From the NCBI GenBank assembly GCA_037903475.1, contig JBAJFG010000180.1, positions 372,001-436,000 of the forward strand: 64,000 bases of DNA, in the 5' to 3' direction. Below are positions 9,505-55,999 of this stretch, piece after piece (the stretch's first letter is position 1; each line of letters begins with the position of its first letter). Made by a program: the position numbers and the translations under genes. The DNA comes from Ancylostoma caninum. Taxonomy: Eukaryota; Nematoda; Chromadorea; Rhabditida; Ancylostomatidae. The notes beneath the pieces were generated by a model. That model saw only the letters and a program-made list of their open reading frames with translations, was not told where the DNA came from and did not search any database.

Positions 9505-11225
9505 ATAGGTGTGAAACTGCTGCCGGGTTGTATGAGGTCATCGGTCCCCACCTCAGTGTTTGGTGCTTGACGGGTTGAGTGGGATTTCAGCTCTTTCCGA
9601 GCCGGTATTTTCGGGCCTAGTCTCCTCGGACACTCCGCTGCTATGTGCCCCTCTTCAGCGCACGAATAACATTTCGGAGTTCGCTTCTGACTGGTTTGTT
9701 GCTCAACGTGGCCAGAGGATGGATTCGTACTCGCGCTGATATCCTTACTTGTAGGCCCATTGCTTACCCTAAAAAACCTGGAGTTCCGAAGATTTCGTCT
9801 TCTTGAGCGAATATCCTCCAAGGGTGGCTTCCCTTTTGCTGGTGATGTGCGCTCCAACCGTAAAGCTACCGTTTTGACTGACTCGTAAACATACCCCCTA
9901 GGCGCATCCAAAGCGGCCAACATGTGATACGAATCATTCCAGTGCTGTGGGGCTTTATACAATTTCGATCCTAGTTCGAAATCAGACCCATCCTTGTCCA
10001 GAGTTCGCGCCAGTTTTTCTAAGCGAGCGCAGAATTCTACAACTGTCTCTTCATCCCGCTTAGCCAAACGGTCCCATTTCTCTAGTGCTTTCAAAAGCTC
10101 TACAGGGGAACGGCGAGCATCTTCTAGCGCCTTAACGATACCCGTGCAAGAGCCCCTACGTACGGCTTTTGGCAAACTTTTGTATGTGGCTCGAGCTACC
10201 CCATCCAGTAGACTGGTAAGGATGTCCCTACGGTCCTGGTCGGACCATACTGTTGTTGGATACCTAACCTCAAACAACGTTAAAAAATCTTTCAGGGATC
10301 CCTTACCGCTGTACCTAGGCATCTGGGGCGCCGCTTGTGCCTTGAGTACCTCCTTCATGACATCAACTATGTCAAGATATGAAGCGCCGTGGCCAATGCA
10401 AGTAGACTTACTTGAGCTCTGCTCTTGGGAAGATTCGTTCGACGAGCTCCTGGATGATCCCATGTAATTCTCGCTCAGGGCCGTCGCTCGTCCATCGTTC
10501 CTCGGCTGGGTAGGACGTGTCACCATAGTTGAGCCATGCTGCAAAGGTTGTTCCACAACTACGTTCTTTGTAGATGTACCTTTTATTTGTACTTTGACAT
10601 CCTCCCAGTAGCTTCCTTTATTCCTACCTGCCATAGATTGTGCGTCACCCACTCCATGGTGATCTGCGATTTCGTCCAGCTGCCTTTGGAGGTCGTCGAC
10701 ACGTAACTGCAATGCCATAATTTCCGCTTGTTTCTCACTCATTTGGCGCACCCTACTCTCTATCTCCGGTACTATGTCCTCAAGGTCACAGCTAAACTTC
10801 TGCTTGACCACATTAATTACACCGGCTTGGGTACTTGCCATACTGAGTAGCTGCTTGACCTCCGCAGGGGTCGCATTCAACTCACTCGAAAGTGCGGCCT
10901 GCGACGCGGTTTGCTGAGTGCCTCTAATGGTTTCAGCCTGCATCGCCCTAACTTTGGCCTCTACCGTGGAAACCGCGTCGGAGACTGCACGGGAGATGTG
11001 CTCTTGTTCTTGAGCACTCATTCCTGTGAGAGACAGCTGCTCCCTGAGTACACGTCTTATCAGCCCGAATTCGTTCACCGGAAGAAGTCTAACCTGTTCG
11101 TTAGGCTCCTGTGAGCTCTCGGCATCCTCCATGTTGACTTCTTCCGCCTGCTCCATTGACGGCATCCTTACACTCCCTGAAGTTTCGATTTGCTTTCCAG
11201 GCTTGAGAGTCCGCTTGGCCCCCAT
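9501..11225 (-). CDS. Gag of element 1
   Basis: This is one uninterrupted 574-codon frame. The N-terminal third is Glu/Gln-rich and probably coiled coil, the middle (PQMPRYSGKGSLKDFLTLFE onward) resembles the capsid-like region of gypsy Gag proteins, and the C-terminus carries a zinc knuckle, CYSCAEEGHIAAEC (C-X2-C-X4-H-X4-C), that would bind the RNA genome. The listed ATG uses the last base of the 5' LTR and overlaps the presumed primer-binding site, which is unusual; a downstream Met (MPSMEQAEEV) is an alternative start. This is the best-preserved gene of the element. Confidence 0.88.
   Translation of the reverse strand: MGAKRTLKPGKQIETSGSVRMPSMEQAEEVNMEDAESSQEPNEQVRLLPVNEFGLIRRVLREQLSLTGMSAQEQEHISRAVSDAVSTVEAKVRAMQAETIRGTQQTASQAALSSELNATPAEVKQLLSMASTQAGVINVVKQKFSCDLEDIVPEIESRVRQMSEKQAEIMALQLRVDDLQRQLDEIADHHGVGDAQSMAGRNKGSYWEDVKVQIKGTSTKNVVVEQPLQHGSTMVTRPTQPRNDGRATALSENYMGSSRSSSNESSQEQSSSKSTCIGHGASYLDIVDVMKEVLKAQAAPQMPRYSGKGSLKDFLTLFEVRYPTTVWSDQDRRDILTSLLDGVARATYKSLPKAVRRGSCTGIVKALEDARRSPVELLKALEKWDRLAKRDEETVVEFCARLEKLARTLDKDGSDFELGSKLYKAPQHWNDSYHMLAALDAPRGYVYESVKTVALRLERTSPAKGKPPLEDIRSRRRNLRNSRFFRVSNGPTSKDISASTNPSSGHVEQQTSQKRTPKCYSCAEEGHIAAECPRRLGPKIPARKELKSHSTRQAPNTEVGTDDLIQPGSSFTPI
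11207..11224 (-). other. Putative primer-binding site of element 1
   Basis: Minus-strand sequence immediately after the 5' LTR reads TGGGGGCCAAGCGGACTC. It begins with TGG, complementary to a tRNA 3' CCA end, at the correct position. Element 2 has TGGGGGCCGAACC at the same place. I cannot assign the tRNA. Confidence 0.55.
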
Positions 11226-11443
11226 GTTACGTTCACGTTACGTTTTCCCGGCTTTCTCCCAATGGTGGAAAGTGACACAAAACAAGGAGGCTTTATTAAA
11301 GAAACCCTAAACAAAACACAAGGGAGCGAAAGAAAAAAGAAACAAAGTGATACGGAGGGTGATTTCGAGGGGGACGTGTGAAAAGGCAACTCACGACTTG
11401 CGTTGGTCTCCGATCCAGCTGCGTTCGAGGAGGGGGTGTCGTT
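11225..11443 (-). repeat. 5' LTR of element 1, first part
   Basis: This stretch corresponds to the first 219 bp (plus-strand order) of the 3964-4410 LTR. It is interrupted at gtgtcgtt by the hAT-like element at 11444. Confidence 0.9.
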
Positions 11444-13062
11444 TAGAGTTTTACATTCGAAAATATTTTTCGAATATTCGAATATTCGAATTTTCGAACT
11501 TTTGGGAGCCCCCGAATTTTCGAATATTCGAATTTCCGAATTTTTGCGAACCATCGAATTTTCGAACATTCGAATTTTCGAATAAACCCGAACCCTCGAA
11601 TTTTCGAATATTCGAACTTTCGAATATTGCGGAGCCATCGAATCTTCGATTATTCGAATTTTCGAATTTTTTGGGACCCCCGAATTTTCGAATATTCGAA
11701 CTTTCGAATATTCGAATGTTCGAATATTTATTCGAATAACATTCCATTTGGTAAAAACATTTTGTACCCATGTATGTAGGCGAACAAGACGATATGTTTG
11801 CCAATCACAACGAGCATGAAACTTTTCGGGTAGTAAGTTTCATCTGCCGTTTTGGAATTTCTTACAACATTCCCATGAGTAGAAGCTTGTGCTGCTGTGG
11901 AGTTGGTCCCTCATCCGTTTTAGAATTGCAACTGGTTGAAATTCCTAAGCTTAAGAACGTATATCTCACTTGAGGTCTGTAACCATCAGTGAAGGATCGT
12001 AAAGTGGATGAAACCCTTCGAAAGTGAGAAGGCTTCCGCTTTAATATTTCTGTGTTGTAGTTTAACAAAACGAGCCATGGTAGTGAATGTAGAGGTAGAG
12101 GTTTTGACGCGGTAAAAATAATGTTGGGTACAGTGGTTCACTTACCTTGCTCATGAATGAGTTTCCAGCTATCAACAAAAAAGCGTCAGCGACATAAAAA
12201 AACACTGCGTGTTATCCCGTTCCTCATTATTACTTCTGTTTATCGGGTCCAATTGCATTCTTGTACGTTGAATATCAAAACCAACAGAACTTCTATAACA
12301 AGAAGTCGGAGTATGTTTGGGCAGAAAGGTTAATAAGAGGATCTCAAGATTTTGTGTGAGCTTCGAATTCCATTACTGACGGTTATGCACTTAGAAAGAG
12401 TTTCAACGAAGCAGTAGTCGGAAATCAGCTAAATATAAGGAGGAATGCTGTGTAAAATTTTATATTATAGTTTACATTTCACTTACATAGTTCTGGAGGA
12501 AAGGCTTGAATAATTGGAAGTTTAGTTGAAACTGCTGGTTTCTCAAGTGCCTAGAAAAGTACATACGTAGGTTTTACCGGAGAGATCATCGTCGCCAATG
12601 TCGTATACCTCGTAGGATTGCAGTTTCAAAGCCTTCAAATGCAGTTGGTGACTTTCGAATGCGTGCAAAGATATGAGCAGGTTTTTGGGAAAATTGAGAT
12701 TGAAATGAGAAATTGGACTGGAGTTTCAATGGGAATGGTTCTTCATCGAGAAAATGGAACTGAAATAACAGCTGCGAAGCAAAACAATTGCAAATATTCG
12801 AATTTTCGGCCTAAAATTTTCGAATATTCGAATTTTCGAATAATCCCGGACCCTCGAATTTTCGAATATTCGAACTTTCGAATATTGCAGGGCCATCGAA
12901 TTTTCGAATATTCGAATTTTCGAATTTTTTGAGACCACCGAATTTTCGAATATTCGAACTTTCGAATTTTTCGGAACCTCCGAATTTTCGAATATTCGAA
13001 TTTTCGAATATTCGAACATTCGAATAAATATTCGAATTTTATTCGATTCGGTCAAAACTCTA
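11444..13062. mobile_element. hAT-like non-autonomous DNA transposon inside the LTR
   Basis: The 1619-bp insert has ends TAGAGTTTT... and ...AAAACTCTA (9-bp terminal inverted repeats) and is flanked by the 8-bp direct repeat gtgtcgtt (11436-11443 and 13063-13070). An 8-bp target duplication with a TAGAG-type end is characteristic of hAT elements. The intact LTR at 3964-4410 shows the empty site with a single gtgtcgtt. Both subterminal regions (about 11452-11745 and 12795-13050) consist of TTCGAA/AATATT palindromic repeats. I see no transposase in the middle, so it is probably mobilised in trans. Confidence 0.88.
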
Positions 13063-13298
13063 GTGTCGTTCCTGGTTTACTCGCGTCCGTGCTGCGGCCA
13101 GCCGACTTCGAGATCTGGCTGAATTCCCTTTTCCTCGCCCTGCTCGCCTCTTAGCACTTCCGGCTCGGCGCGTAAAACTTCCATTGGTTCAAGGATTCCC
13201 GCTCAGCCCCTATTGGTGGTGGCTGGCTGCCCGCGCGCTCGAGTTTTTCTGATTTGTGATCTTTGACCCGACGTCGTGATCGCCTTTTTTTAGTTGCA
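13063..13298 (-). repeat. 5' LTR of element 1, second part
   Basis: After the second copy of gtgtcgtt the LTR resumes at cctggtttactcgcg and ends tttagttgca, followed by the TAGA target duplication. Confidence 0.9.
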
Positions 13299-13427
13299 TA
13301 GACATTGCTATGATTAGTTACGGCAGCGCATGATAGAGATTCCAGTGCGCAACGCAGTCGCACTGCTGTACACACTCAATTTCGCAAATCGGAGCTTCAT
13401 CTGCGTTTGGGACTGTCCTAGTTCATA

Positions 13428-13860
13428 ATGATTCGAATATTCGAATTCTCGGAAGTTGAGATACTTGAAGACCGAGGGTTTGCTGAAATTCGAAAATTCG
13501 ATTATTTGTAAATTCGGCGGTACTAAGGCAATTGGAAAATCGGTGGCTCTAAAGAATTCGAAAGCTCGAACATTCGAAAACGCGCTGGTTCGTATAAATT
13601 CGAAAATTTTGGGGGTTCCCAGAAATTCAAAAATTCCTATTTTTTTTTTCGAATTAACACTACAGCCTGTAAAAAAATCGGTAGACACTATAGTTGTAAT
13701 CGAATATTCGTATTCAAATAAATATTCGAAAAATTCGAATATTCGAGTATTTGAATAGCCGAATATTCGAGAAGGTCGCCATATTCGGATATATTCGAAT
13801 TCGAATGTTCGACAAATGACACTATTCGAATATCTTCGGATATTCGAAGCTTATATTTGA
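13428..13860. repeat. TTCGAA/AATATT palindromic repeat block
   Basis: Dense runs of ttcgaatattcgaa-type words resemble the subterminal regions of the hAT-like element at 11444-13062. With a similar block at 15235-15412 it could mark the two ends of a second, more decayed family member of about 2 kb. Clear terminal TAGAGTTTT ends were not found. Short ORFs rich in Asn-Ser-Lys-Ile here are products of the repeat. Confidence 0.6.
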
Positions 13861-15234
13861 TGTTTGAAGACAGCTCGAGACCCAAGAGGAGAAAATACGT
13901 TTTCCTCTACATTTCTGTCATACTCCTTAACAATAGTTGCAAACATTCTGATCTGCATTGCCTGGTTCACGAAAGAATATACGTACATATCCGTGCTCAT
14001 GACCATGGGCTCTTCGTTGAAAGTTGGCGCACGGTGTTTAGGGAAAGGGGGACGGTTACCACAATCTCCATACTGCTTTTGTACCATAATCCCATAATAG
14101 TTGGTTAACGATGCAAGATGTATGCCTATAATCGTAGTGAAGAATGTTCGTAATGAGGTTTAGTCAAAACAGAGAACGGATTCCTCGGTTTCATGTGACT
14201 CATAACTTATTCCAGGAAGCTTATCCCACTACCGCTCCCTTGTTAGCTTTACCTCAAACATACGCTGTAACTTCATGTAGTAACTCATGTTTGAAAGGGG
14301 TTACTTCTTCTTGGGCTGTGTTTTTGTTTGCGTCGTTCATTGTGATAGGTTCGCTCACCTACACTGGATTCAATTGAAGTTCAGAGAAAGAATGAAGAAG
14401 GAGCAAACAATTTACTATCTCGGATGCGAATCGCTCTTATTACTTAAGCGAACATTTTATTGGTATGAGAGCTCGCGTTCAAGGTTTCATACTTCTATAT
14501 TTTACATAACTTTGCCAAATTAACTTCCGTAAACCACATTATAAATATAACTAGCTAGGACCATTGTCTCACAGACGAAGTCTCACAGTCTAATGATGGT
14601 GCATTCGAGAAGCACGAAGTCGCAGACTGCCACTTTCAAGGGCAAATTAGCCAAGCGTTTTTTTTACGAAGTGTCACCAGTAGATGATGGTCACGTGTTG
14701 CCCGGAAATTGAGTGATGCTTGAGCCGTTCGCGCAGAATTGAAACCGGCCACTGCGATGAGGTATCTTCGAGAACTTTTTTCGTTACAGCATCAACATCG
14801 TTTTGGGAATATGCAAAACATGCGAAATCCTTGAGTGTGCAGCAACGAAGAAGATCGGAGAAGATTATCCGGCAAAAATCCTGGGAACAGCCAAGAAAAT
14901 ACTTAGGAAGATGTTTAGTTATGCTTACTCAGCTTCAAATCTTGGGTTGTATCAGAGTTAAGCAGTGGGATCGATAGACGTGGGTATTTCAGAACGGGTT
15001 GCCCACAATGCTGCAGGAAAATCAGTTGAAACGGAGAAAAATGGTACTGCACTGTCTCTGCATCTTTAGATTTTCATTAGTTTCGACAGCAATGAGCATT
15101 CTCCCAGTCATAGAAGTGCTCGGTTCTCGTCATAGGTTCACTACTACGGAAAGGAATTTGAATCTGAAAAAATTTTATTCGTTAGAAATCAGACCAGGAC
15201 GTTTACAGCAATCTAACACTCCGCAGGTAAAACT
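13861..15234. other. No gene recognised; possible interior of a decayed TTCGAA element
   Basis: The stretch between the two TTCGAA blocks has only short ORFs with no family resemblance and no convincing splice pattern. Confidence 0.35.
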
Positions 15235-15412
15235 TATTCGATTATTCGACTCTTCGAACATTCAAATATTCAAATAATCGAATATTCGAAGACCATCATA
15301 TTCGAATATTCGGATTCGAATGCTTTTTAAAAATTCCAGTTCGAATATTATCCATCCGTTCGAATGGTTTAGGGAGGCTCGAATATTTGATATTTGAATA
15401 TTCGAGGTCAGT
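15235..15412. repeat. TTCGAA/AATATT palindromic repeat block
   Basis: Same word composition as 13428-13860 and as the ends of the hAT-like element. It may be the right end of the same decayed element. Confidence 0.5.
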
Positions 15413-15709
15413 TTTCTAATGTGTTAACTATATTGGGCGTGCTTAGCGGTCGATATCGGAGATTGCCCGTTTTCCGGAGATGCCGGCGCCCAGCGGTGTC
15501 ATGCATCATTGAAATTACTCGAGGGAAACGTGTTAATACCCCACAAATTTACTCGTGGTTAACCCAGTCTCCAACATACTTACCGTGGGTAGTGTCACTG
15601 ATGCATCCAAGCCATGGATCCGTGGGATCTCAGGTTGTCGGTGCGACGTCGACCGCGACGCGCGCACGCCTGACCACCCCTGCGCGTCGATTTTTTTACA
15701 GACTATATT

Positions 15710-17267
15710 CAGGGTCAAGCATGACGATGGGAAAAACCGATCCTCAATACGACCCCCCCCCTATTCCCTCGTCCAACCCCCACCTTCTCACGACCCCCCC
15801 CCCCGCACCCTTCTGCTCCCGCATGTTTTCTCTGTACACTGGAACTCTGAACAGTTCCAAGGAAGAACACACAAAAGAAAAACATTAAAAACACAAAATT
15901 GGAACTAAAACAACCTCGAAGTCGACATGCATCCTTACTTATCTGATCGGATCAGACTGCCAGCAGGAACAATCATGTCATTACATGTCAAAACAGGACT
16001 GATTGGGAACGCATGCGAGGAATTGGTTTCAGCGTTGGCATTTGCGCGCTCATGGGTTCGATTCCCGGCGCCTCCAAAAAATTTTTGCACAGGTTGGAAC
16101 CGTTCAGGATCTAGTGTGGAGTAGAGAGGATTTAAAGGTTGAAAATGAAGTGAGGGAATCGAAATCGATCAATAACACATGCGAGAATTCGCCTACAAGG
16201 GACGCCAGTTTGTGGAAAACTAGGGTGACTTAGACCTCGCACTGAGGTTCTCTGACTCGAAATCAGCGGATATTTTTCTACCTGTCCGTATAGGACGATC
16301 AGCTCTATCTTCTCTCAGAGTTTCAATTTTCTAGACCTTCATATTTTTTTGGAGCTCGATGGGAAATCGATGGGAAATTTGGCAAATTTCCCATCTAAAT
16401 TGCGGGAAAAGGTGCAAACTTCGTAGGCCCAGATTCTGTATTCAAGTCGAGAATTTCCTCAACTGAAACTCATAAAAGAAAAGTTTTCGTGATATCTGCA
16501 AATTGCTTCTCAGTGATTTGCCAAACAGATTTACTCCATTTTCACCATCTGTTCAAACTGCGAGATTTTCACTTCTTCAACTCCCATGAAAAAAGTTTGC
16601 CTTTTACCGAAATTTCACTACCTTCACGTAATAGAGCTCCAAGCATTAATTCTTGTTCCCCATTATCGCACCCCGATAACTGCTCCTGCTTGCGTGAGTT
16701 AGATGGGAAATTTCCCCTCGGAGACCCAAAAAAATTGAAAAATTTCCCATCGAGCTCCCAAAAGCATATGAAGTTCTAGAAAATTAAAACTCTGGCAGAA
16801 GGTAGAGCTGGTCGTTCTCTATGAATATGTAGAAAAGCATTTGCTGATTTCGAGTCAGAGGACTTCAGCACGAGGTCTAAATCACCCTACTTTTCCACAT
16901 TCTGACGAGCCCTGCAGGCGAATCCTCGCACGTGCAATCGATTGATCTCGCTGCCCACACTATTTTTCAACATTTCCAACCTCTTTACTCCACATTTGGT
17001 TCTCAAGTGATTGCGACCCGTGCAAAAATTTATGCGAATTTCTCTCATACGCTGTCAACCAGTCCTGCTTTATCTCGATATGACGTGATCATTCTTGGGC
17101 GGAACGTCATTTGTCACGTCATAAAACAATCATGAATTAACATTCAATGGTCAAGCCACCCCTCTACGTGCCCCACCCACACCTCTCCAATACGACCCCC
17201 CCCCCCCTTCCCAGCCCCCTCCCATACGACCCCCTCATGGGAAATTCCCATCGGACGCTTGACCCTG
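15710..17267. mobile_element. Large foldback element with long imperfect inverted arms
   Basis: The ends are CAGGGTCAAGC at 15710 and its reverse complement ending at 17267, each next to a TA-containing flank (tatatt and actata). Internal inverted segments pair along much of the length, for example around 16200-16360 with 16745-16910 (ttctagaa, agctcgatgggaaa and gtctaa blocks). ACGACC tracts with long C runs lie near both ends. No transposase is visible. The TA-type flanks suggest a Tc1/mariner-like or related family, but this is not certain. Confidence 0.65.
16054..16076 (+). other. tRNA-like B-box remnant
   Basis: The sequence gggttcgattcccgg followed by cgcctcca contains the exact pol III B-box GGTTCGATTCC and a CCA-like end. 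I could not form a matching acceptor stem or anticodon arm upstream, so it is not a tRNA gene; it may be a tRNA-derived (SINE-like) piece in the foldback element. Confidence 0.3.
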
Positions 17268-18603
17268 ACTATATTATAGGCGTCGCCATAGTCCAGTAGA
17301 AGAAGAAATCAAACCATGCTCAGGTAGGATGAGTAAAAAAAGGCAACCGATTCATTTAAATTTATTAATCTTTCTACATAAAAATCAAAGCAAAATGTAA
17401 TTATTCTGTAAGTACACCAAAACCGTATGCTGCTCGATTTAGTGATGTCAAGGCTAACAAGACAACTCGTACTTAGCATTTGACAGTAATTGATGAATGG
17501 CTAGTAAGGCGAATACGCAAGGCAACATAAGAGTGATGAATCCAAAAGTGAACACTATCTGGAAAAGCTTTGATAGACATAGGAGAAAAATCTTTGTATA
17601 CACTATCACATAAACTGAATATTACGTTGAACCGGAGCGCTTGGATCAGCACCAGTGTTACAGCTTCGCCAAAGGCATTAAAGGCAGCACCCACGGAAAT
17701 TTTCATGTCTGAGGTTTTGATCGTTTTCGAACCTTAGCAATAGTACTAACAATTCGACGAAGAAAGTAGCGTGAATACTCAATCGTTTCTACAATATAAT
17801 TAGTCGAATGTCCAAGATCCTGGATCAGCAGGATCAGCGTGGGGTCGTTCGATCGAGTTGGGGCGGCAGCAGAGCGTCGCTGCCAGCTGATTTGGTGGGC
17901 AAACATTTCTTTTCATGGTATTAAAAAGCTATATGTTAGTTCTTTGCTTTCCTTTTTTTGCATTTCATAGCACAACAAATTTTTCTGCTTGTTGTTTTGC
18001 AAGGAACCTTCTTCTTGAGTTACTTGTGTGGCAGATTCCACCAATGTCTCATTTTCGAATTTTTGCATGGTTCTGGAATCGTTTTACAACTCGACTGTAT
18101 TTCTGCTATACCTTGGTCGGTCAGATGATCCTTTTCGAAGTTTGTTTTCTTCCATAAACTCCAGAAACGCTGCAAAAAAATGACCAAAATCCTCTTTCGC
18201 CCGCAAAACAGCTGACAAGAAAGGCAGCGGTATCGACTTTTTTTTGGATCGGTCCACATCAAGCAGACCGCGCAACTCGGCCCAACCTGCTCGAAAGCGG
18301 TGAGCAAAGCAGTTCCAGGAAACCGGAATTTGGACGGTTTCGAATGTTTTTAGCATTGTAACAGTGTTAAGCGCACCTTATTTCCCCATTTTGTACCAAA
18401 ATCTCGAGGGTGAAAATTTGCGTGGGTGCTGCCTTTAAGGATCAAAGATCTCAGAATATGTAACGCTGTTGTTGTAGATGTTGTTACAACTAATTGACAT
18501 AGACTGAAAGCAATGTCAAAGCTTAGACACCTGAGCAGAAGTCACTCTTTCATAGATGGACTCCATAAAAGATATGATAATAGTCGAGGATTTCTAATGA
18601 GAA
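17268..18603. other. 3' flank of the kinase gene, no second gene supported
   Basis: Minus-strand frames at 17473-17706, 17703-17906 and 18084-18356 have protein-like composition but change frame at each junction and resemble no family I know. The kinase 3' UTR must start at 18603; I could not place its polyadenylation signal. Confidence 0.35.
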
Positions 18604-54981
<36,378 letters not shown>

Positions 54982-55500
54982 TTCGGAGGCCTTTGTAGTG
55001 ATGGAGCGTCCCTGCAAATGCGGTACTATCAGGAGAACATAGGAGACAGGTGAAAACAAGCCGATGCATGAGAGTACAGTCAGAGATGGACGCCGGAACA
55101 AGGATGAGGGTCATGTACATGGGTCGATAAGGGCGAAAGTTGATCAGCAGTCGGGACGGCAGTGCGACGTTCACATTACTACGCCAAAGAGAGCGCGGCG
55201 GTTGCCTGTCGGGACAAACGTGACTCAGCGCCTCTCAGACGTCACCCGTTTCGAACGTCGCCGCTCTCTTCGTGCTGAAGAGCACAATATCGAACAGCAC
55301 TTCTTTCGGACGAGGGCGACATTCATGGGAATTCATCAGTGGTACAAGGGAAAGCCATCCGTCACAGCCACAACGCGGTTGCAAACACAAACGCTGAATA
55401 AGCACCGCACCGTCCGCATTCAATACAATGGTTATGGAGGCGTGAGGCAGAAAAGAAGCACTACTCGTGAATCAAGCAAGGGTGAACTGATGGGAGCTAA
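54982..55500 (-). promoter_or_regulatory. Probable 5' UTR and promoter region of the kinase gene
   Basis: Thirty bases before the ATG a TTTGCAG acceptor (55012) suggests that the start exon is joined to a spliced leader or to an upstream 5' UTR exon. From about 55070 to 55450 the DNA is unusually CpG-rich for this window, with a tgacgtc word near 55239 and a tgactc word near 55221, typical bZIP sites. The long ORFs on both strands there follow from the GC content. Confidence 0.4.
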
Positions 55501-55687
55501 GCTGGCTTGGAATGTTCAAGCAAAATGGATCTAGGATACATAAAAATGAAAATTAATGAGAGAAGAGTGTAGGAGAACAAGGCTCCATGCACTCGCGAAC
55601 CCGAGATAACTGCCAGCCTGCTAATGGCGGTCATGAACTGTCAGTAAATCTGCTGCGGATTTATTGGCAACCTCACTAAAGCGTTGC

Positions 55688-55993
55688 GTTAAGTGGCTTT
55701 CATACATTTGCCGCGGCGGCAGTCGCCCATGGTTAAGCATAGGCCGGCGACGTCGCGGCGGCGGCGCCGCGGCGACGTCGCCGCGACGAGAGCTTGTTTA
55801 CTTTTTTGCCGCGGCGCCGCCCGGCGACGTCGCCCAGCGGCAAGCGGCAAGGAATGGTCGAGGGGGTATTTTGTCGCTGGGCGACGTTTGTGTGAAAGCG
55901 CGGCATGCCGCTCGGCGGCAACTTTTGCCGCGCACCGACTTTTGCCGCGGCGGCGGCGGCGCCGCCGCGGCAAATGTATGAAAGCCCCTTTAC
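55688..55993. mobile_element. GC-rich foldback MITE
   Basis: The left arm GGCTTTCATACATTTGCCGC (55695) is inverted exactly at the right end (55986) over 26 bp, and the similarity continues imperfectly outward (gcgttaag and gcgtaaag). The interior is dominated by gccgcggcgg and cggcgacgtcgcc words and can fold extensively. All six frames give Arg/Ala-rich ORFs without biological meaning. Confidence 0.8.
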
Positions 55994-55999
55994 GCTCAG

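Larger units (their letters stand above)
3964..13298 (-). mobile_element. Ty3/gypsy LTR retrotransposon (element 1), with a hAT-like insertion in its 5' LTR
   Basis: This is a complete LTR element on the minus strand. LTRs start TGTTA and end in ...CA on the plus strand, and the element is flanked by a 4-bp target duplication TAGA (3960-3963 and 13299-13302). Minus-strand order is 5' LTR, gag, protease, reverse transcriptase, RNase H, integrase with a GPY/F motif, extra C-terminal domain, polypurine tract, 3' LTR. RT before integrase is the Ty3/gypsy order. The 3' LTR (447 bp) and the 5' LTR (without its insertion) differ at roughly ten positions by eye, suggesting a fairly recent insertion, yet several coding regions are frame-disrupted. 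It lies about 5 kb beyond the 3' end of the kinase gene. Confidence 0.93.

Noticed and set aside
11451..13055. ORFs rich in Asn-Ser-Lys-Ile-Arg repeats
   Set aside because: Direct translations of the TTCGAA palindromic repeats in both orientations.
16003..16080. tRNA gene at the B-box-like word
   Set aside because: No A-box at the right distance, and no pairing acceptor or anticodon stem.
17473..18356. Three minus-strand ORFs as a neighbouring host gene
   Set aside because: Frames disagree at each junction and no convincing splice sites or family resemblance were found.
55064..55534. 156-codon plus-strand ORF upstream of the kinase gene
   Set aside because: It lies in the CpG-rich promoter region, the other strand is open as well, and there is no domain.
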